From Fimbriimonas ginsengisoli Gsoil 348 (GTDB lineage: Bacteria > Armatimonadota > Fimbriimonadia > Fimbriimonadales > Fimbriimonadaceae), in assembly GCF_000724625.1 (NCBI RefSeq), contig NZ_CP007139.1, positions 1,736,001-1,800,000 on the forward strand: 64,000 nt of DNA, written 5' to 3'. The notes below the pieces were generated by a model that worked only from the letters and a program-made list of their open reading frames with translations, ran no database searches and was not told where the DNA came from. Shown here piece after piece: positions 15,911 to 24,953 of the stretch. The translations under genes were made by a program, and so were the position numbers. The first letter of the stretch is position 1, and every line of letters starts with the position of its first letter.

Positions 15911-18250
15911 ATGAACCCAATGTTTCGTTTGCGGATTGCCCTTGCCGCTTTGGCTGCCGTTACGTGTGCCTACGGTCAGACTCGGCCTCACAACTTCGAC
16001 CTGCTCGACGTGCGGTGGTCGGTCTCGCTCGATGAACCGACTTCCTCACTCGTCGGCGACGTGACCAACACGCTTCGGCCGACCGCGGGAGCGGCGTCCA
16101 TCCAGCTCGACTTCGGCCGGCTCGAGGTCGACAGCGTGACCGTGGACGGCGTCGCCGCCACGTTCGACCACACCGCGCCGCTGCTCACGATTACCCTGCC
16201 AAAAGCCACGGATGGCGATAAGGCGATGGCGATTCGGGTCCGCTACCACGGCCAGCCGCAATCGGGCGCTTACTTCGTCCCCGCTTCCCGCGCTTTCCCC
16301 GCTCATACGCCGGTGGTTTATACGCAGGGTGAGATGGTCGACAACCGATTCTGGATCCCGACCTACGATTATCCGGACGACAAGGCGACGAGCGAAGGGA
16401 CGATCGACGTCCCCGAGGGTTGGTTCGCGCTAAGCAACGGCAAACTCGTCTCGAAAACCACCAAAAACGGGCGGACCGAGTTCCATTGGAAGATGGATAA
16501 GCCGCACGCGACGTATCTGATCTCCTTCTCGGCGGGTCCGTACGACGAGGGTGCGGGAAGCTGGGACGGCATCCCGATCAACTACTACGTTCCGCAGGGG
16601 TTGAAGGATCAGGGAGAGGCGGCGTTCGGTTTCACCCCCGATATAGTCCGCTTCTACTCCAAGCTCACCGGGTTCCGCTATCCGTACGCCAAGTACACGC
16701 AGTCCGCGGTGCCGGACTTCATGTTCGGCGGCATGGAGAACGTCACCTGCACCACGCAGACGATCAATGCGCTCCATCCGAAGTCGACGGAGCCGATCCA
16801 GGACACGCTCGGCCTCGTAGCGCACGAGCTTGCCCACCAGTGGTTCGGCGACACCGTCACCTGCAGTGGCTGGAGCGACGCTTGGATCAACGAGGGGTGG
16901 GCCACCTTCTTGCCGCCGTTCTACAACCGCGAAAAGCGGGGGATGGAGGAATTCGACCTTAACCGCTACGACATCTTTCAAGGCGGGCTCGCTGCCCACC
17001 GGTCGGCGCCGAATCGTCCCGTGGTTTGGAAGGGATACAAGGACGCTTTGGACATGTTCGACAACTTCATCTATCCGGGTGGGGCGTCGCGCATGTTCAT
17101 GCTAATGCACGAGGTTGGGGAGCCGGCGTTCTGGAAGGCGACGCAGGCGTACCTGGAGCAGAGAAAGTACACCTCGTTCGACACGCCCGCCTTCTTCGAC
17201 ACCTATTCCGCCAACCTCAAGCGGGATCTCCGGCCATTTATGCGCCAGTGGTTCTACACCGCAGGAGCTCCGAATCTGACCGTATCGATGGAAGGAACGG
17301 ATCTTGTGGTGACGCAAACGAAGCCGTACTTCACAGCCGACGTCGCGGTGTGGGTGCTGGAAGGGAACGAGTGGACGAAAAAGAAGATGTCGCTATCGGG
17401 CGAACGCTCCTATTTAGATCTCGGCGCGCAGGCGGGTCGTCCGGCATTGGTAGATCCCGAGTGTTGGCTAATGGCGAACATCACGAGCAAGCTGCCGATG
17501 ACCTCCGATGACATCGCGGCGGTCTTTAAGGCGGCCCCCAACGCGGGGGAGCAGGCGCGGATCATGGATACCATGCTTGGCTCGCTGACCAACGATCAGT
17601 TACTCGCGCTGGCCAAGACGATCCGAACTCCACAGGTACTTCGACGATTTATCGGATTGCTGAAGGATGGTTCACAGACGTTCCTCCTCGACCTCAGCCG
17701 CGGTCCCGATCGAAGCGTGGCGGATACGGCGGTCGACCATCTCGGCGCATTACCGTCTTCCCCAGCGGTGATCGCCCGGTTACACGAAATCGCCGATTCC
17801 GACCCAAACGAATCGCTACGGCAGAATGCGTTCAACGTTCTTCTGAGAATGACCAAGGACGCCTCGATGGCGGACCGGGCTTGGGCGATGGACGGATTCC
17901 GGGACCAGTACCGTCAGATCGCGCTGAATTGGTGGCGTCAGGTGAACCAGGCCACCGCGCGGGAGAAGGCGCTCGAAGCTCTGGAAAAGGGATATCCGGA
18001 GCCGACGCGACAGTTGGCGGTGAGCATCCTCGGCCAGCTCAAAGATAAACCCGGCGAGCACCGGGTGTACGACGCGCTCGCGTCGGTCCTAAAGGAGACA
18101 TCGTTCGGAGCCCGCAACAACGCGATCTCCGCGCTCGGCAGTTACGGCGACAAAGCCGCCATCCCACTCCTCGAGCCGTTCGAGAAAGCCGAGCTCGTCT
18201 TCTTCCGCCGAACCGCCGACGAGGCGCTGCGGAAGCTCAGGGCGAAGTAG
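15911..18250 (+). CDS. M1-family aminopeptidase with C-terminal HEAT-like repeats
   Basis: A 779-residue secreted peptidase. MFRLRIALAALAAVTCAYG is a signal peptide. The exopeptidase motif GGMEN is at 273-277. The zinc motif HELAHQWFGD is at 305-314, with the third ligand Glu at 328 (NEGWATF), so the gluzincin active site is complete. The last 200 residues form helical repeats as in ERAP-like enzymes. It removes N-terminal residues from peptides outside the cytoplasm. The open frame runs further upstream, but ATG 15911 is the one followed by a signal peptide. A composite repeat begins seven bases after its stop. Confidence 0.9.
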   Translation: MNPMFRLRIALAALAAVTCAYGQTRPHNFDLLDVRWSVSLDEPTSSLVGDVTNTLRPTAGAASIQLDFGRLEVDSVTVDGVAATFDHTAPLLTITLPKATDGDKAMAIRVRYHGQPQSGAYFVPASRAFPAHTPVVYTQGEMVDNRFWIPTYDYPDDKATSEGTIDVPEGWFALSNGKLVSKTTKNGRTEFHWKMDKPHATYLISFSAGPYDEGAGSWDGIPINYYVPQGLKDQGEAAFGFTPDIVRFYSKLTGFRYPYAKYTQSAVPDFMFGGMENVTCTTQTINALHPKSTEPIQDTLGLVAHELAHQWFGDTVTCSGWSDAWINEGWATFLPPFYNREKRGMEEFDLNRYDIFQGGLAAHRSAPNRPVVWKGYKDALDMFDNFIYPGGASRMFMLMHEVGEPAFWKATQAYLEQRKYTSFDTPAFFDTYSANLKRDLRPFMRQWFYTAGAPNLTVSMEGTDLVVTQTKPYFTADVAVWVLEGNEWTKKKMSLSGERSYLDLGAQAGRPALVDPECWLMANITSKLPMTSDDIAAVFKAAPNAGEQARIMDTMLGSLTNDQLLALAKTIRTPQVLRRFIGLLKDGSQTFLLDLSRGPDRSVADTAVDHLGALPSSPAVIARLHEIADSDPNESLRQNAFNVLLRMTKDASMADRAWAMDGFRDQYRQIALNWWRQVNQATAREKALEALEKGYPEPTRQLAVSILGQLKDKPGEHRVYDALASVLKETSFGARNNAISALGSYGDKAAIPLLEPFEKAELVFFRRTADEALRKLRAK

Positions 18251-18256
18251 CTAGAC

Positions 18257-18412
18257 GTGGCACTGGTTTCTAGCCCGTGTGTATCACGACCATCCTGGTC
18301 GTGAAAACGTAGCATCGGTCCCAGCCGATGAACCTTCACGACCAGGATGGTCTTGAGAAAACGGCCAAGGGCAGGATGCCCTTGGGACCCACTGGCTAGA
18401 AGCCAGTGCCAC
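18257..18412. repeat. Composite palindromic element E1
   Basis: The element is a string of hairpin modules bounded by GTGGCACTGG on the left and CCAGTGCCAC on the right. Modules in order: an arm, TATCACGACCATCCTGGTCG, a GTAGCATCGG..CCGATG hairpin, an inverted copy of the CGACCATCCTGG module, GGCCAAGGGCAGGATGCC, and the closing hairpin CTGGCTAGAAGCCAG. It starts six bases after the M1 peptidase stop and ends one base before the pepF stop. Related elements E2 (20249) and E3 (43569) share the modules. Confidence 0.9.
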
Positions 18413-18413
18413 G

Positions 18414-20231
18414 TTACTTGTATTCGCCCCAGAGCCGCTCGAACTCGGTGACCAGCTTCTCCATGGCGGCGAAGCCGCCATCCCAGAAGGCGGGGCTCTT
18501 GAGGTCGACGCCTACGATCGACATCAGCTCCTGCGGAGTCAGTGATCCTCCGAGGCGGAGCACCTCGATGTACTTGTCCGCGAATCCTGGTCCCTCGGCC
18601 TTTGCCATCTGATACAGCGACAGCACCAATAGCTCGCCGAACGAGTAGGCGTACACGTAGAACGGGGCGTAGATGAAGTGCCCTACGTAGCTCCACCAGA
18701 TTCGGTGTTGGTCGCCGATTTTCACCGAGTCGCCGAACATCGCCTGGATCTCTTGCTGCCAGACCTCGCCGATCTGCTCGGCGGTCTGCTCGCCCCCTTC
18801 GCGGCGAGCCTTGTGAGACCGCTGCTCGAAGGAGAACATCGCGGCTTGGCGGAACACCGTGGCGAAGATCCCCTCGATTTTGTCTGCGTAGAGGGCGATC
18901 TTGTCCTTGGGACTCGCATCCGCGACCAACTTCTCGAACACCAGCATCTCGCCAAAAGTGCTCGCCAATTCGGCGAGGGGGAGCGTGCCGTGGAAATTCA
19001 GGTAGCTCTGGGCGCGGCTGAGCGAAGCGTGAACGCCGTGGCCTAACTCGTGGGCGAGCGTCATCACGTCGTCCATCTTGTTCAGATAGGTCTGGAAGAC
19101 GACCGGGTGGGTGTCGGGCGTGTTATAGGCGCAGAAGGCCCCGCCCTGCTTCCCTTTCCGCGGCTCGGCATCGATCCAATTCTTGTCGAAGAACTCGGCC
19201 GCTCGCTGCTCCAGCGTCGGACTGAACGTGGCGAACGAGGTGAGGACGATCTCCTTCGCCCGGTCCCACCCGACCTGCCCCTCGCTTGGGAAAAGGGGGG
19301 CGTAGCGATCGATGTGGGTGAGCTCGGGAAGCCCGAGAATCTCTCGCTTGACGTTGTAGAAGCGTGAGACGAGGCCGTAGTTCTCTTTGCATTTGCTGAC
19401 GACGAGGTCCACCGTCTCGCGGTCGAGCTCGTTCGAAAGGTGGCGGCTCTGCTCGGGGTATTCGAACTTGCGGAGGCGGTCCTCCACCGACTTGTCCTGC
19501 AGGAGGTTGTTGAAGTTGTAGACGAGCACCCGCTGCATCTCCTGCAGCCCCTTGGTGAGGCTATCGGCGGCCATCTGCCGCACCTCGCGGTTTTCGTGCC
19601 TAAGGAGAGCCAACACCTCTTGCTCGGTGGCGTCCTTCGCATCCTCCCCCGGCATTTGGATCTTGAAGACGTGATTGGCGGTTAGCTCCTCGAACAGCCG
19701 GATCCAAGCGCGCGAGCCGGTGTTCGCGGTCTCTTCCAGGATGATCTCTTCTTTTTCGCTCAGGCGGTAAGGACTGTAAACCCGGGTCGATTGCACGTAA
19801 TGGCGGTAGTTGGCTAGCTCGTCCGAAGCGAGCAACCGGTCGATCAGCTCGCCGTCCGCCGCTTGGAGCTCGAGCTCGAAGAACAGGGTCTTCACGCTGA
19901 GCTCGGTTCCTCTTTCGCGCTGCTTCTGCATGAACGCGCCGACCTTGGGATCGCCGCTATCGGTGGAGAAGACGAGATTGGCGTAGCCCATCGGCTTGGC
20001 GACCTCGTTGTACAAAGCTTCGATGTCGCGAATCGCCGCCGCCAGAGTGGGGGCGTCGAGGTCGGCGGACTCGATCTTGCCACGGTACTTCGCGGCGAAC
20101 GCGTCCGCGCGCTCCATCGCCGTTGTCCAGGTCTCTTCGATCTTCGGATCGTCCAACCCCGAGAAGAGAGCGGAAAGGTCCCATCGAACCTTCGGTGGCG
20201 CGATTTCCTGCGTCGTACTCATAGAGTTCAT
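18414..20231 (-). CDS. pepF: Oligoendopeptidase F (M3 family)
   Basis: A 605-residue cytoplasmic metallopeptidase. The zinc-binding HELGHGVH is at about residue 394, and downstream LAELASTFGEMLVFE supplies the third Glu ligand. Length and the flanking helical pattern match M3B oligoendopeptidase F, which trims peptides of about 7-17 residues. ATG 20231 is used; an ATG at 20222 (MSTTQEI) is an alternative. The gene is bracketed on both sides by composite repeats E1 and E2. Confidence 0.93.
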   Translation of the reverse strand: MNSMSTTQEIAPPKVRWDLSALFSGLDDPKIEETWTTAMERADAFAAKYRGKIESADLDAPTLAAAIRDIEALYNEVAKPMGYANLVFSTDSGDPKVGAFMQKQRERGTELSVKTLFFELELQAADGELIDRLLASDELANYRHYVQSTRVYSPYRLSEKEEIILEETANTGSRAWIRLFEELTANHVFKIQMPGEDAKDATEQEVLALLRHENREVRQMAADSLTKGLQEMQRVLVYNFNNLLQDKSVEDRLRKFEYPEQSRHLSNELDRETVDLVVSKCKENYGLVSRFYNVKREILGLPELTHIDRYAPLFPSEGQVGWDRAKEIVLTSFATFSPTLEQRAAEFFDKNWIDAEPRKGKQGGAFCAYNTPDTHPVVFQTYLNKMDDVMTLAHELGHGVHASLSRAQSYLNFHGTLPLAELASTFGEMLVFEKLVADASPKDKIALYADKIEGIFATVFRQAAMFSFEQRSHKARREGGEQTAEQIGEVWQQEIQAMFGDSVKIGDQHRIWWSYVGHFIYAPFYVYAYSFGELLVLSLYQMAKAEGPGFADKYIEVLRLGGSLTPQELMSIVGVDLKSPAFWDGGFAAMEKLVTEFERLWGEYK

Positions 20232-20248
20232 TACACCTCAGATGAACC

Positions 20249-20352
20249 GTGGCATGGGCTTTCAGCCCATGTGTATCACGACCATCCTGGTCGTGTGGAT
20301 GAGGCCAAGGGCAGGATGCCCTTGGGACCCACTGGCAAGATGCCAGTGCCAC
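20249..20352. repeat. Composite palindromic element E2
   Basis: A shorter relative of E1: GTGGCATGGGCTTTCAGCCC opens it. Then come the CGACCATCCTGGTCG hairpin, the GGCCAAGGGCAGGATGCC module, and the closing CTGGCAAGATGCCAG hairpin ending in CCAC. In the opening hairpin ATGGGC/GCCCAT replaces E1's ACTGG/CCAGT, so base-pairing is kept although the sequence changed. It ends two bases before the stop of the carotenoid-type gene. Confidence 0.9.
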
Positions 20353-20354
20353 CA

Positions 20355-21032
20355 CTAACCGATTAGCCCGAGGCCGACGACGAGCCCCAGATGACCGAGG
20401 AGGACGGCGAGCGGATCGTTTGGGCGCCGAGAAGGTTGACCGGTGGCCGTGAGAACGAGACCGGCGAGAACCGACGTTCCGAACCAGCCAAAAAAGTTGG
20501 CAACCGGAGCACCCCCAGGCAAGGGGCCCTTTCCCTGCCAAACCCAATAGCCGAGGGTGCCCGTCATCACCGGCTCCATGACCAAGTCTAAAACCGCCGC
20601 GAGCAGGCCGCCCAGCAAAACACGTGGAGCCGGCGAGGACACGAGCCGGGCGGCAACGAGCGACGACGCTCCCGCGATCAGCGCCCAAGCGAGCGGGACA
20701 AGCAGCGGAAACCACCCAAATCCAGGGAGATAAATTACCGGCCACCATCGGCTCGTATATGCGTAAGTGCCGAAGGGGAAACCGGTTCGAACGCCGACCA
20801 GCTCAACGACCGTCCCCAATAACACAATGGCGAGAACTCCGCGGAATGCGGTCCGATCGGTCCCAAACGCAGCGACCAAGCCTACAAGCAGGGTGAGGAT
20901 CGCGGTCACGGGAGCGATGACGCCGGGGTCCAGGTGAGTGAGATGCGAGAAGAGGGAACCGAGCAATGAAAATGCGACGAGGCCAAGATATCCCCAAGTC
21001 CAGCGGGAGAGGGCTAGGTGATCGCTTCCCAC
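20355..21032 (-). CDS. Carotenoid biosynthesis membrane protein (CruF/DUF422-like)
   Basis: A 225-residue protein with about seven hydrophobic helices. GTYAYTSRWWPVIYLPGFGWF and the LDLVMEPVMTGTLGYWVW segment match the DUF422/CruF family, which includes carotenoid 1',2'-hydratases and bacterioruberin-pathway hydratases. I start it at GTG 21032, which overlaps the upstream gene by 19 bases and is preceded by GAGGGG. The longer open frame upstream has no membrane character. No other carotenoid genes are in the window. Confidence 0.72.
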   Translation of the reverse strand: MGSDHLALSRWTWGYLGLVAFSLLGSLFSHLTHLDPGVIAPVTAILTLLVGLVAAFGTDRTAFRGVLAIVLLGTVVELVGVRTGFPFGTYAYTSRWWPVIYLPGFGWFPLLVPLAWALIAGASSLVAARLVSSPAPRVLLGGLLAAVLDLVMEPVMTGTLGYWVWQGKGPLPGGAPVANFFGWFGTSVLAGLVLTATGQPSRRPNDPLAVLLGHLGLVVGLGLIG

Positions 21033-21388
21033 TGCCCCTCGCGGACCGCATCGACGAAAGCTCCGGGATTGCGCAGCCGCATCTCCAGGCAGCGGCACCA
21101 GCCGTCTTCGCCGGTGTATTCCAGCCGAATGTTCGCCTTCGGGCCGGCCAACCTTTCCATCAAGTGGATCTTCAGGAGCGGAATTTGTTGGTCGAGTCCA
21201 AAGAACCGGCCAAGCCGGGTCGGTACGATCGAAAGCGTGTCCTCGGTGACCGTCACGATGTTTCCGGCATGCATCCCAAGGCGAGGAATGAGGCGCCCGT
21301 CGCACCGCCGCGCGACCACGCTCGTCTCGCGAAAGACCGAGATCGGCAGCGGGCTACTGTGCGTTTCCAGCGGCATATTCGTGCTCAC
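21014..21388 (-). CDS. Hypothetical protein, 124 residues
   Basis: No family recognised. The product is soluble with alternating short strands: GNIVTVTEDTLSIVPTRLG, then QIPLLKIHLMERLAG and a C-terminal helix NPGAFVDAVREG. This is compatible with a PH-like fold, as in several small bacterial PH-domain proteins, but that is only a shape argument. It starts at GTG and its end overlaps the downstream membrane gene, so the pair is probably one operon. Confidence 0.5.
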   Translation of the reverse strand: MSTNMPLETHSSPLPISVFRETSVVARRCDGRLIPRLGMHAGNIVTVTEDTLSIVPTRLGRFFGLDQQIPLLKIHLMERLAGPKANIRLEYTGEDGWCRCLEMRLRNPGAFVDAVREGQWEAIT

Positions 21389-21426
21389 GGACCCTACCGG
21401 GGCAAGCAGGCTTACCCAATCATGGA

Positions 21427-21432
21427 TATAAT
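21427..21432 (+). promoter_or_regulatory. -10 box of the tRNA-Ser gene
   Basis: A perfect TATAAT lies 12 bases before the mature tRNA 5' end. Transcription would begin about 21438-21440, giving a very short leader. No clear -35 hexamer is visible at the matching distance. Confidence 0.7.
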
Positions 21433-21444
21433 GGTCGATGACGC

Positions 21445-21536
21445 GGAGAGATGGCTGAGTGGACGAAAGCGCCCGCCTGCTAAGTGGGTAGAGGTTGAAA
21501 AACTTCTCTCGGGTTCGAATCCCGATCTCTCCGCCA
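21445..21536 (+). tRNA. tRNA-Ser (anticodon GCU)
   Basis: A full cloverleaf of 92 bases. Acceptor GGAGAGA pairs with TCTCTCC. The anticodon stem CCCGC/GTGGG closes the loop CTGCTAA, giving anticodon GCU for AGC/AGU serine codons. There is a long type II variable arm (AGAGGTTGAAAAACTTCTC) and a T-arm with GGTTCGAATCC. Discriminator G and the CCA end are encoded. The lytic transglycosylase gene follows 25 bases later. Confidence 0.97.
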
Positions 21537-21561
21537 GTTTTTGCGATAGCGGTTGGTCTCG

Positions 21562-22584
21562 ATGAACCGGCTTTTCCCCATCGTTGTTCTCGTCGCCGCC
21601 GCGGCTCTCGCGCCGGCGCAAAGCTTGTCGAATTACCTGCGGCTTCGCAAAGAGCATCACATCGCTCAAGCTTCCGCCACGAACCTCGTTCAGTCGGTCG
21701 TCGGCACCAAAGTTTTGGAGATCCAAGGAACCGTTAAGGGTTCGTTCCGAATCGGGAATAAGACGACGCTGGTCGTGGAGCGCCCGGAGGGCGGTTCGCT
21801 GGAGGTAGAGACCGACGTCGTGCCCGACTGGATGGTCGGTACCGAGAGCCCGGCTCGGTTGCTCGTCAAAATCATTCACCCCGATGAGGTGGCTCCGCTG
21901 CGGGTGCTGATGCTCGGTGCGGCGCACGAGGAAGAGATCCGCTCGATCGAGATAAAGCCGGCCAAAAAGAAAGCCGGTCCCCCGGCCCCGCGAACGGTCG
22001 CTTCAGAAGGTCTCCGCAACTCCCGGTCGGCATTGTTTGGACCGATCAGCCGGAGCGGTTCGCGGCTCGTGAGGCAACCCGGCGACCGGGTGGTTTCGCT
22101 GGAGCGGGCAATTCCGGAGTACGCCGCATTCATCAAGCGCGAGAATCGCAAGCTCAGCGACGCCGAAGCGGTTCGCATGGCTCAGGCGCTCGTGGGGTTC
22201 AGCGACCAGTATCGGGTCGACCCGCGATTAGTCGTCGCGATAATCTTGGCCGAGAGCGGCTTCGATCCAAACTCGGTCAGCCACAGCGGCGCCGTAGGTC
22301 TCGGGCAGCTCATGCCGGGAACGGCCCGGTGGATGGGGGTCCGAAACGCATTCGACAGCGTCGACAATCTGTACGGCATGATCAAACTGATCCGAACCCA
22401 CCTGGATCAGTACCACCGCCAAACCGGCGAGGATTTTCAATCGCTGGTATTAACCTTGGCCGCCTACAACGCCGGCGAAGGGGCTGTCCGCCGCTACAAG
22501 GGGATCCCGCCCTACCGCGAGACGCAGCACTACGTGATCAAGGTGATCAAGAAGTTCATCGAGCTTCGCGGCTACGGCATGTAG
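21562..22584 (+). CDS. Soluble-type lytic murein transglycosylase
   Basis: A 340-residue exported protein: MNRLFPIVVLVAAAALAPA is a signal peptide. The C-terminal SLT domain has the catalytic Glu in IILAESGFDP, GAVGLGQLMP as the GLMQ-type motif, and AYNAGEGAVRRY. Its end RETQHYVIKVI is typical. It cleaves peptidoglycan glycan strands to anhydromuropeptides in the periplasm. The N-terminal 150 residues are a non-conserved domain with a beta-rich, Lys-rich linker. An upstream TTG at 21553 is less likely than this ATG. Confidence 0.9.
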   Translation: MNRLFPIVVLVAAAALAPAQSLSNYLRLRKEHHIAQASATNLVQSVVGTKVLEIQGTVKGSFRIGNKTTLVVERPEGGSLEVETDVVPDWMVGTESPARLLVKIIHPDEVAPLRVLMLGAAHEEEIRSIEIKPAKKKAGPPAPRTVASEGLRNSRSALFGPISRSGSRLVRQPGDRVVSLERAIPEYAAFIKRENRKLSDAEAVRMAQALVGFSDQYRVDPRLVVAIILAESGFDPNSVSHSGAVGLGQLMPGTARWMGVRNAFDSVDNLYGMIKLIRTHLDQYHRQTGEDFQSLVLTLAAYNAGEGAVRRYKGIPPYRETQHYVIKVIKKFIELRGYGM

Positions 22585-22585
22585 A

Positions 22586-23167
22586 TTAGCTGGGTCTCTG
22601 CTGAACGGACGTAGGCTCCGCAACTCGCGCGACTGCCCGGAGCGGGCGGACGGCCGGAATCTTGAACCCCCGCGCGGCGCACGCCGCCGCGGCATTCTGG
22701 CGCAAGTGAGCTCGGAGGACCGGGTCGGTTCGCGACATCTCTATGACCAGGTCGGACTGCCAGCCTTGAAGGTCCCGAATTCTCGCGGCGGCTTCGGGGG
22801 AATCTTCGACCCGCTCCATCGCCTTCGTCGCCTCGCCGTAACGGCCCAGGCACTGGAGGGCGGCTCCGCGAAGGGCGTGGTAGCCCGATTCGTAAGGGTT
22901 CACCCGGATCAGATCCTGCAACGTCAAAAGGAGCGGTTCGTATTGCCCCCCCTTCCACTGGGCTTTCGCTTGGATCTCCAAAGCTCCAAGATGGCTGGGA
23001 TCGTCACCTAACAGCTTCTCGGTGAGAACGATCGCCGCCGCGTTGTCGCCATCTCGCAAGCACATCTGAGCCCGGCGAAGCGCTTGCGCGGCTATTCGAC
23101 GGTCGTCCCCTCGCCGATTCTTGCTCTCCATATGGGCCGTGACTGCACTAATGCGCAGGCGGTTCAT
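22586..23167 (-). CDS. TPR-like protein
   Basis: A 193-residue cytoplasmic helical protein. Residues 25-120 form about three tetratricopeptide-like helix pairs (AQALRRAQMCLRDGDNAAA, then GALEIQAKAQWKGGQYEPL and HALRGAALQCLGRYGEAT). Such repeats mediate protein contacts; no catalytic domain is attached. It is the last gene of a leftward series that may start at mutS, and it converges on the lytic transglycosylase gene with a one-base gap. Confidence 0.6.
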   Translation of the reverse strand: MNRLRISAVTAHMESKNRRGDDRRIAAQALRRAQMCLRDGDNAAAIVLTEKLLGDDPSHLGALEIQAKAQWKGGQYEPLLLTLQDLIRVNPYESGYHALRGAALQCLGRYGEATKAMERVEDSPEAAARIRDLQGWQSDLVIEMSRTDPVLRAHLRQNAAAACAARGFKIPAVRPLRAVARVAEPTSVQQRPS

Positions 23168-23255
23168 CCTAACGCAATGGCTTAACGGGTGGAGGCAAGA
23201 AACTGGGATTTCTACTAGCTCAATTGGGCCGGCCGCTGGGACTTTTGGCGGAACG

Positions 23256-23606
23256 CTACGGCAGATAGGTGTCTCGATCCATCTCGCGAAGCTCCACCGA
23301 AACCGCTACCTCGTTCGCTTGAAGCGACTCGGAGAGATGGTCGCGAAGAACGCGCATCATTCCCGCCACCATCCGCTTCCGAAGCTCTAACGGGCGGCCC
23401 GTGAGGACCAGCACGGTGAGATGTGCGAAACCGGGAGGAGCCCCGGCGCCCATGTGCCACACCGACCGAAGCGTGTGGTACGCCTTGATCGAAGCGCTCG
23501 CGACGGTTTCATAGGTCGCCAGCTCCTCGGTAAGCGCCTCCAGGATATCCGGAACGTTTGCGTTCTCCGGAAGGTCGGCGGTGGTCTCTAGGACGAGGTG
23601 CGGCAT
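23256..23606 (-). CDS. 5-carboxymethyl-2-hydroxymuconate isomerase-like (tautomerase fold)
   Basis: A 116-residue protein beginning MPHLVLETTADLP. After Met removal, Pro1 would be the catalytic base, as in the tautomerase superfamily, and the PHLVLE start is characteristic of CHMI (HpaF). Two babb-like halves follow, with HLTVLVLTGRPLELRKRM in the second. In homoprotocatechuate degradation CHMI isomerises the ring-cleavage product. No other hpa genes are present, so the physiological role is open. Confidence 0.72.
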   Translation of the reverse strand: MPHLVLETTADLPENANVPDILEALTEELATYETVASASIKAYHTLRSVWHMGAGAPPGFAHLTVLVLTGRPLELRKRMVAGMMRVLRDHLSESLQANEVAVSVELREMDRDTYLP

Positions 23607-23623
23607 AGCTTTCCGTTTGGCTC

Positions 23624-24949
23624 CTACTTAATATGTATAGACTCGTCGAACGTCTTCGAGGAATCTTTCGGGTCTCGCCCCGCCCCGCCATCGTCCACCC
23701 GATCTTTGCCCACGCTATACAGAAGGAAGCCGGAATCCTCGCGGAGATAATGGAGCGGCTTGCCCGAGAACGGGTCGATTCGGTCGTCTCCGAAGTTCGG
23801 CAGCAGTCGGGGAAAGGCTCGCTTGTGGGCTTTCTCGTCGAGCAGTTTCAAGGTAGTGATCGCGAGCCGGCGCCGCATGAGCGCCTGGCCAACCGATTGG
23901 GCGGCTTGTTCGAAAACCGGCATGATGATCTGATTGAGCGTGTTCGCGATCGAGTGATCGGCTTCTACCGCCCGGCCCCGCTCCACCGCCACCTGGTAGC
24001 TCTTTTCCCACTGAGACGGGTCCTTCGGAAGCGCTTCGATCATCTTCCGATACGCCTCGACGAGCTTCGCGTCGAATGCCCCTTGCACCTGTGGCGACTG
24101 GAAGAACGCCTTCTCCCATCGATTCGGCTCGGCGTGAGGCTCACCGGTCATCTGTAGATCCGCGCTTCCGTTCAGACCCCGAATAGACGCGCGACCCAGT
24201 ACGAGCTCTCCCATCATCGCCCTCCGGAAGTCGGGTAGGGAACCGAATTGCTTGACGGTCTTAAGCGCTTCCGAAACGAACGCCGGGTTATCCCGATGAT
24301 CTTCGATGACCCGCTGCAGGGCCGCCACCGTAATCGCCTCCGTCGCCACTCCGACGAGCATTCCGATCAGAATCGGATCTTGACCGGAGTGGTGCGCGAT
24401 CCGCTCGCTTCGCTCAATCTGCTTTAGCGCCCCCCGCCAGTCGCCGCGCTCGCTACGCAGTTCGGCGTCGGCGCAAAGGAGCCGCCCCCAGGATTTCATG
24501 TGGGCGAATTCTGGAAAGAGTAATTTCGCCCCCAAGGACCAGTCATGGTGAAAATCACAGCTGGGCATATCGCCGGCCTTCTCGACCATCTTCTGCAAAG
24601 GGCCGACACGTCCGAGAGCCTCCGCCATCGCTTGGCGCTGGGCTACGGTCGCCTTTTTCGCGAGACCGTCGCGAATCGTCTTTAGGTCTTTATCGTAGTG
24701 CTCGTCTCCCTCTTCTAACTTCATCGCCTGTCGATAAATCGGAGCGGCGTTTCGGTCGTCCGGGACGTTCAACATCGCACTTAACCCCGCCGGATCGACG
24801 GGAATGCCTGCTTTACGGGCGGCCGCAACCTCGGCGTCGCGTTTGGATGCGGCCGACCCGAAGAGCCCCTGCAGAAGGGAGTAACTTCCTCCGCAGCAGC
24901 ACACAAGCGCGCAGGCGCACCCGATTCCGATCTTTTTGCTGGTGGTCAT
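23624..24949 (-). CDS. Exported protein of unknown function, tandem paralogue B
   Basis: A 441-residue protein with a Cys-rich hydrophobic N-terminus (IGIGCACALVCCCGG). The rest is mainly helical and looks periplasmic. It is a clear paralogue of the upstream gene: both have GDMPSCDFHHDWSLGAKLLF-type, ERSERIAHHSGQDP and DPFSGKPLHYLRE segments, and both end FDESxxIK. The closing GFLLYSVGKDRVDDGG motif is common in planctomycete-type pseudopilin-like proteins. No catalytic motif is visible. It follows its paralogue by four bases. Confidence 0.7.
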   Translation of the reverse strand: MTTSKKIGIGCACALVCCCGGSYSLLQGLFGSAASKRDAEVAAARKAGIPVDPAGLSAMLNVPDDRNAAPIYRQAMKLEEGDEHYDKDLKTIRDGLAKKATVAQRQAMAEALGRVGPLQKMVEKAGDMPSCDFHHDWSLGAKLLFPEFAHMKSWGRLLCADAELRSERGDWRGALKQIERSERIAHHSGQDPILIGMLVGVATEAITVAALQRVIEDHRDNPAFVSEALKTVKQFGSLPDFRRAMMGELVLGRASIRGLNGSADLQMTGEPHAEPNRWEKAFFQSPQVQGAFDAKLVEAYRKMIEALPKDPSQWEKSYQVAVERGRAVEADHSIANTLNQIIMPVFEQAAQSVGQALMRRRLAITTLKLLDEKAHKRAFPRLLPNFGDDRIDPFSGKPLHYLREDSGFLLYSVGKDRVDDGGAGRDPKDSSKTFDESIHIK

Positions 24950-24953
24950 AGGA